A stretch of DNA of 47,969 nt from Sphingobacteriales bacterium (GTDB lineage Bacteria > Bacteroidota > Bacteroidia > Chitinophagales > UBA2359), in the NCBI GenBank assembly GCA_016718845.1, contig JADKCK010000053.1, positions 1 through 47,969 on the forward strand, written 5' to 3'. Below are positions 44,655 to 47,969 of this stretch, piece after piece. The position numbers were made by a program, and so were the translations under genes. The notes beneath the pieces are model-generated. The model saw only the letters and a list, made by a program, of their open reading frames with translations, did not search any database and was not told the DNA's origin. Each line of letters starts with the position of its first letter. Position 1 is the first letter of the stretch.

Positions 44655-44697
44655 CAAACCGCTGCTGTAGTACTTACAGCAGCGGTTTGTTTTTATT
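44655..44697. terminator. Terminator after the Ig-like gene
   Basis: CAAACCGCTGCTGTA (44655-44669) pairs perfectly with 44675-44689 across a 5-base loop and runs into TTTTTATTTT. It is 15 bases after the stop codon. Confidence 0.8.
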
Positions 44698-44699
44698 TT

Positions 44700-44974
44700 G
44701 GATTAGTGGCTTATGAGATGATTGATAGGGCGTTTTGGGGGTTGGGTATTTAGATATGGGGGGCGAACAGGGCTTGGCGTTCGGTCGGGTTTCGGAGGAC
44801 TAAACTGTCTGCCACCACAAATGTTTGATTGAAAAACTGAACTTGATTTAACCACTGAACCGCCAATTTCTTAAATCTGCTGTTACCGGTTCGTGCTGTT
44901 GTTCGTCCGAAACCGTCAAGTCCAATGTCCGCAACACTGCATATTGGAAATTTATCATCGTGTCGGTTCATCTT
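44700..44974 (-). repeat. Accessory spacer 1 (TAACAGC...AATCAAACATTTGTGGTG), past the HEPN gene
   Basis: On the minus strand this begins three bases after the HEPN gene stop and contains GGTAACAGCAGATTTAAG, AATTGGCGG and CAATCAAACATTTGTGGTGG. The same order of words follows the DprA gene at 46240-46142. A 74-codon frame here (44971-44750) reads through these words and looks spurious. It marks the left end of the accessory island. Confidence 0.5.
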
Positions 44975-46054
44975 TCAATGTTTTGGTATCAGCACCCCAT
45001 CTTCGTCCTCTACTTCGATTTCACTTTCAAAAATTATGCTCTTAAATTCTCTCCTCGTTTTTGTCTCCATACATTCAAATACTAACTCTACTATATCGTC
45101 AATATACTTTTTAGCTAATTCTACATGTTTTAACTCCAACTCATTAATGTTTGAAGGAATGTCGGAGTTATCTTCGTTTTCAAGTATGAACGTATGATTG
45201 TCTTCTTCGACAATATATCTTTCGAGTGATTTGATAAGGTTAGCATGAACATAGTCGTTTCGTAAGTTTACAAGTCTTAGATAATTTTTAAACCTATCAT
45301 CTTCATGGTTAACTGTCTTTGTCCTGAATCCGTCACAGTATATTGGAGCAATTCTAAGTTTAACATCTATTTGTTCACGGGCAATTCTTTCATATAAACG
45401 GTCAGCCCTTAACTCAGTCTTTAGATAAAGTTCATACAGGATATTTAAAAACCCTTCAAAGGAAGAAAGAAACATCAAAAATGCTGAACGATATAAGTCA
45501 CTCTTTTTATCGCAAAGGTCTAAACCGTCCGAAAAGGAAAAAGAAAGCCCTTTTGTAGATTCTTCATTAACTGAAGAAGATTTTTCTTTAACTAATTCAT
45601 CAATGGTAGCAGAAAGTTCAAGTAAATTTACTGCGGTGGAGTAATAGGTTACAAAAGGATTTTCAAGAATCTTGCGCTTGGCATCTTTGATAACAGATTT
45701 AATCTTTGATTTTTTTTGTTGTGATGCCTTGGTCAGCAAATCGTTTATACTTTCTGCAAGTTTTTGACTTTTCTCTTCGTCTGATGCTTGGTGGTAAATA
45801 GCAATGGATGAGCTAATCAATCTCCAATCGTAAATTTCAATATGAAAGTCATTAAAAGTGAAAATCCATTGCCATTGGGATTTGTTCTCGTCAAAAAAAT
45901 CTCCGTTTGGCAGTCCAAAAGTTTCTTTAAGAATTGTGTAAACTAAAAAAGGATTTATGTCTGGCTTGAGCAAAAAATCCCGTGCGAAAGCTAGTTCGCC
46001 TTCCTTGGTCGGAATGTCACCGTTAAAAATTTTTAGTTCGTTTAGCTTTTTCAA
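44975..46054 (-). CDS. HEPN-motif hypothetical protein (359 aa)
   Basis: The protein is largely helical. The N-terminal half (about 1-160) has no recognised domain but has an aromatic-rich patch (QWQWIFTFNDFHIEIYDWR). The C-terminal part has a four-helix-like layout: YRSAFLMFLSSFEGFLNILYELYLK (about 188-212), YERIAREQIDVKLRI, then LRLVNLRNDYVHANL with R265-x4-H270, the HEPN RNase signature, then a long acidic tail (VEDEDGVLIPKH). HEPN proteins cut RNA or bind nucleotides and are frequent in toxin and defence systems. Base composition is more AT-rich than in the core genes, as in the two genes to the right. Target and activity are unproven. Confidence 0.7.
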   Translation of the reverse strand: MKKLNELKIFNGDIPTKEGELAFARDFLLKPDINPFLVYTILKETFGLPNGDFFDENKSQWQWIFTFNDFHIEIYDWRLISSSIAIYHQASDEEKSQKLAESINDLLTKASQQKKSKIKSVIKDAKRKILENPFVTYYSTAVNLLELSATIDELVKEKSSSVNEESTKGLSFSFSDGLDLCDKKSDLYRSAFLMFLSSFEGFLNILYELYLKTELRADRLYERIAREQIDVKLRIAPIYCDGFRTKTVNHEDDRFKNYLRLVNLRNDYVHANLIKSLERYIVEEDNHTFILENEDNSDIPSNINELELKHVELAKKYIDDIVELVFECMETKTRREFKSIIFESEIEVEDEDGVLIPKH

Positions 46055-46141
46055 ATTTCGTTTTATGTTGTCAGTTTAAAGTTTGCACTATAGTCATAGC
46101 ATGAGAGCTAATGTTTTCGGGCTTGGTGAAGGTAGGGATTT

Positions 46142-46252
46142 TCACCACAAATGTTGATGCGGAGAACCAATGTTTGATTAACCACAAATGTATCTGCGGA
46201 GCACGAAGCCGCCACTTTTGCCAAACCGCTGTTAGTGGCTGGCTTTCTTCTG
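46142..46252 (-). repeat. Accessory spacer 2 past the DprA-like gene, with an internal duplication
   Basis: On the minus strand this follows the DprA stop (46253) with CCACTAACAGCGGTTTGGC, AAGTGGCGG, then ACATTTGTGGTTAATCAAACATT. Within it CACAAATGTTGATGCGGAGAAC (46145-46166) and CACAAATGTATCTGCGGAGCAC (46183-46204) are near-duplicates 38 bases apart. The related spacers lie after the HEPN gene and, more weakly, after the DUF6624 gene at 40481-40520. Confidence 0.5.
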
Positions 46253-47254
46253 TCAACCGAATAATGTTGTGTTTGATTGTTCAATATTTTTTGGTCTGTT
46301 GGTCATTAAATTTTCAAATTCTGTGTAGTCGTCTTTTGATTTGATTACAAATATTTTTGAAGTATGTATTTTGTCTTCTTTTAATTCTGTGAATTTAGAA
46401 AGTCCTTTTTTGTTGTTAAGAATAATTTCTTTGTTTGCGTTATAAGTCGGCAAGTCAAAGTCAGACTGAACAGGATTTATAACGGCAATTGGTCTTTGAG
46501 TTTCGCAAAATGATTTTGTCGTAAAACGTGAACCACCGTCCAATGAACTTTGAATTAAAATTAGTCCGTTAGAAATTCCTGCTTGAATTCTGCAAGATTT
46601 TACAACAGTGAAAGTGTCTTCCTTTTTGTCTGGTGGCATTTCTGAAATTAAAAGTCCGCCACTTTCAATAGTCTTTTCAGCGTTTTCAGCAGTCTTTTTG
46701 AGTAGTGTTTTTTTAGTATTATAGTTTAGTCCGCCTGCTAAAATGCCAATAACTTTATTATGAATTTTGTCGTTTGATTTAATAGAAAAATTATCAACTC
46801 CTTCCGCAAGTCCGTTGCAGATTGCCCAATTTGTATTTGAATAAAAGGAACCAATTCTTTCTGAAATTTTGACAGCATTTTCATTCGGTTCTCTTGTTCC
46901 AATGATGCAAACAGTTTTATTGTAAAGTAAATCAAGATTGCCTTTGCAATAAATAACCGATGGTGGGTCTTTAATTTCTTTTAGAAGAGCTGGATAGTCT
47001 TCGCTTGTGAATTCTATTATTGTAATGCCTTCTTCTTTGCATTTAAAAACAATGTCTTTGGCAATTTCTACCGCTTCAAAAATTGTGTCATCATCAAACT
47101 GTTTGTTGTTGGCTGTGATGATTTTTTTTATTTCTTGAATTGTGTTAGAGGTTTCAAAGGTGTTTTTTGAAACTACCTTTTTTACAAATGCAGGACCAAT
47201 GCCTTTTAATTCAGACAGTGCAATTATTCCTATTATTTTATTATTGTCCTTCAT
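46253..47254 (-). CDS. Divergent DprA/Smf-like protein
   Basis: DprA loads RecA on single-stranded DNA in transformation; divergent DprA/SLOG members are also proposed as nucleotide sensors. This 333-aa protein has an N-terminal helix-hairpin-helix (LSELKGIGPAFVKKV, 13-27), YPALLKEIKDPPSVIYCKGN (87-106), the Rossmann block IIGTREPN (117-124), CNGLAEGVDNFS (146-157; the usual form is SGxAxGID), ILAGGLNYNT (170-179), LLISEMPPDKK (201-211) and KSCRIQAGISN (219-229). The GSL/T loop is replaced by DGGSRFTTK (239-247). It is cytosolic, with no DprA C-terminal winged helix visible. ATG 47254 lies one base past the upstream stop, so the two genes are translationally coupled. Confidence 0.85.
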   Translation of the reverse strand: MKDNNKIIGIIALSELKGIGPAFVKKVVSKNTFETSNTIQEIKKIITANNKQFDDDTIFEAVEIAKDIVFKCKEEGITIIEFTSEDYPALLKEIKDPPSVIYCKGNLDLLYNKTVCIIGTREPNENAVKISERIGSFYSNTNWAICNGLAEGVDNFSIKSNDKIHNKVIGILAGGLNYNTKKTLLKKTAENAEKTIESGGLLISEMPPDKKEDTFTVVKSCRIQAGISNGLILIQSSLDGGSRFTTKSFCETQRPIAVINPVQSDFDLPTYNANKEIILNNKKGLSKFTELKEDKIHTSKIFVIKSKDDYTEFENLMTNRPKNIEQSNTTLFG

Positions 47255-47255
47255 T

Positions 47256-47969
47256 TTAAACTATGTTCTCTATAAAATTACCGCACCCTTTACCACCATA
47301 TTTTTGAGGAACGCAAGATAAAAAACGTGTTCCTTTATTTCTGTTAACTTTCACTTGCAGTTTTGTTCCGCAATGAGGACAAACTCTTTCGCTTTCAACT
47401 GTTGTGATAAGATAAAACAAAGTTACGAAAATGATATTCTTAACGCCCTTTTCTATGAACTTTCCGCAAATTGAATATGCTGTTCCGCCAGTTGTAAATT
47501 GGTCGTCAAGTACGATTATGTTTTTGCCCTGTAGTTCTGTCTCGTTTGAAAGGAAAATGTGTTTATCAACAAATTCTTTTCTGCTTTTGTAATCCTTTTG
47601 GTTTCTAATGCTTCCTTCAATTTCATCAGTCCAAAGGATAAATTTTTGCTTTGGGATTGTTGTTTCAATTAAATCAAATAACTCAGATAGTTTGTTTGGT
47701 GGTTGAGTTGTTTTTTTATCTGATACAAAAGTGAAAAAGTCCCAAGTTACATTTGGCATACTTTGCTGAACATAAGACAGAAAGTTGGAAGTTGCTTTGC
47801 CGAGTTTTTGCAATGTTTCTTGAGTTCGGTCGGCTCGTTGAAATTCAAAGTATTTGTCTGCAACTGCAAACTTATCGCATTCTCCAGCTTGCTGTCGTCC
47901 AAGTGTTCTGTATGCAATAAATCTTTCAGGATACTTTGTTGTTTTGAAACGAACTGCTTTAGTTGTGTC
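47256..47969 (-). CDS. Phosphoribosyltransferase fused to a topoisomerase-type zinc ribbon, 5' end beyond window
   Basis: The frame is open from the window edge (codon 1 at 47969-47967) through 237 codons; the TTG at 47813 is internal. The PRPP-binding loop is NIIVLDDQFTTGGTAYSIC (visible residues about 150-168; VLDDQFTTGGTA matches the ComF-type [VI]-[VI]-DD-x-x-T-T-G-x-T). Residues about 197-230 form a C4 zinc ribbon of the type seen in topoisomerase I tails: CPHCGTKLQVKVN...GTRFLSC...GKGCGNF. The N-terminal part has no familiar domain. PRTases of this type transfer or release ribose phosphate; the ribbon suggests nucleic-acid contact. Directly coupled to the DprA-like gene. The N-terminus cannot be judged. 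Confidence 0.8.
   Translation of the reverse strand, partial: DTTKAVRFKTTKYPERFIAYRTLGRQQAGECDKFAVADKYFEFQRADRTQETLQKLGKATSNFLSYVQQSMPNVTWDFFTFVSDKKTTQPPNKLSELFDLIETTIPKQKFILWTDEIEGSIRNQKDYKSRKEFVDKHIFLSNETELQGKNIIVLDDQFTTGGTAYSICGKFIEKGVKNIIFVTLFYLITTVESERVCPHCGTKLQVKVNRNKGTRFLSCVPQKYGGKGCGNFIENIV

Noticed and set aside
44750..44971. 73-aa protein after the HEPN gene
   Set aside because: It lies in the repeated spacer and reads through the shared words in one frame by chance.
44700..46252. Canonical integron attC sites
   Set aside because: The CCACTAACA/TAACAGC words do not fit RYYYAAC/GTTRRRY and no integrase is seen; only a cassette-like arrangement is claimed.
1..47969. tRNA or rRNA genes
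   Set aside because: No T-loop/anticodon arm pattern or rRNA-like stretch was found on reading both strands; a tRNAscan run would settle it.

Overview
The window looks like a chromosomal segment from a Bacteroidota bacterium, probably a gliding or surface-adhering member near Chitinophagia, Saprospiria or Cytophagia; the exact taxon is inference. The evidence is: proteins ending in type IX secretion (T9SS) sorting domains, both the CHU_C gliding-associated type B form and the short type A form; SprB, SBBP, GEVED, DUF1573 and DUF1571 families; TAnnTTTG-type -7 promoter elements before many genes; and weak Shine-Dalgarno sequences. Core genes are maf, smpB, rpsF-rpsR-rplI and a Glu/Leu-type dehydrogenase.

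Layout. 1-1370: 5'-truncated maf, then about 800 bases of intergenic repeats. 1371-28342: a surface and secretion locus with a giant Ig-repeat adhesin (minus strand, broken by about six one-base frameshifts in its 5' third), an SBBP/PKD type B-sorted protein, a DUF1573 lipo- or periplasmic protein, an M43 metalloprotease with Fn3 and GEVED domains, a small type A-sorted protein, a possible small two-gene unit, and a second giant adhesin (about 2,617 aa) with SprB-like repeats. 28.5-37.9 kb: single housekeeping or hypothetical genes (class II aldolase, SRPBCC, fatty-acid hydroxylase, glycosyltransferase, DUF1571 with an inserted LysM, HtrA protease, Crp/Fnr regulator, SmpB). 37.9-42.4 kb: a repeat-rich belt holding the amino-acid dehydrogenase, a DUF6624 gene, a candidate small RNA, a decayed GxxExxxR gene and two MITE-like elements. 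42.4-44.7 kb: the ribosomal bS6-bS18-bL9 operon and a divergent secreted cadherin/Ig-like protein. 44.7-47.97 kb: an AT-rich accessory island with a HEPN-motif gene and a tightly coupled phosphoribosyltransferase/zinc-ribbon plus DprA-like pair, separated by related spacer sequences.

How it fits together. The secreted proteins probably go through Sec and then the T9SS (whose core genes are not in the window) to form large surface adhesins and a secreted protease. The right-hand island is the best candidate for a little-described system: a PRTase fused to a topoisomerase-type zinc ribbon, one base from a divergent DprA, next to a HEPN protein. This resembles nucleotide-linked or nucleic-acid-targeting conflict systems, but a defence role is inference.
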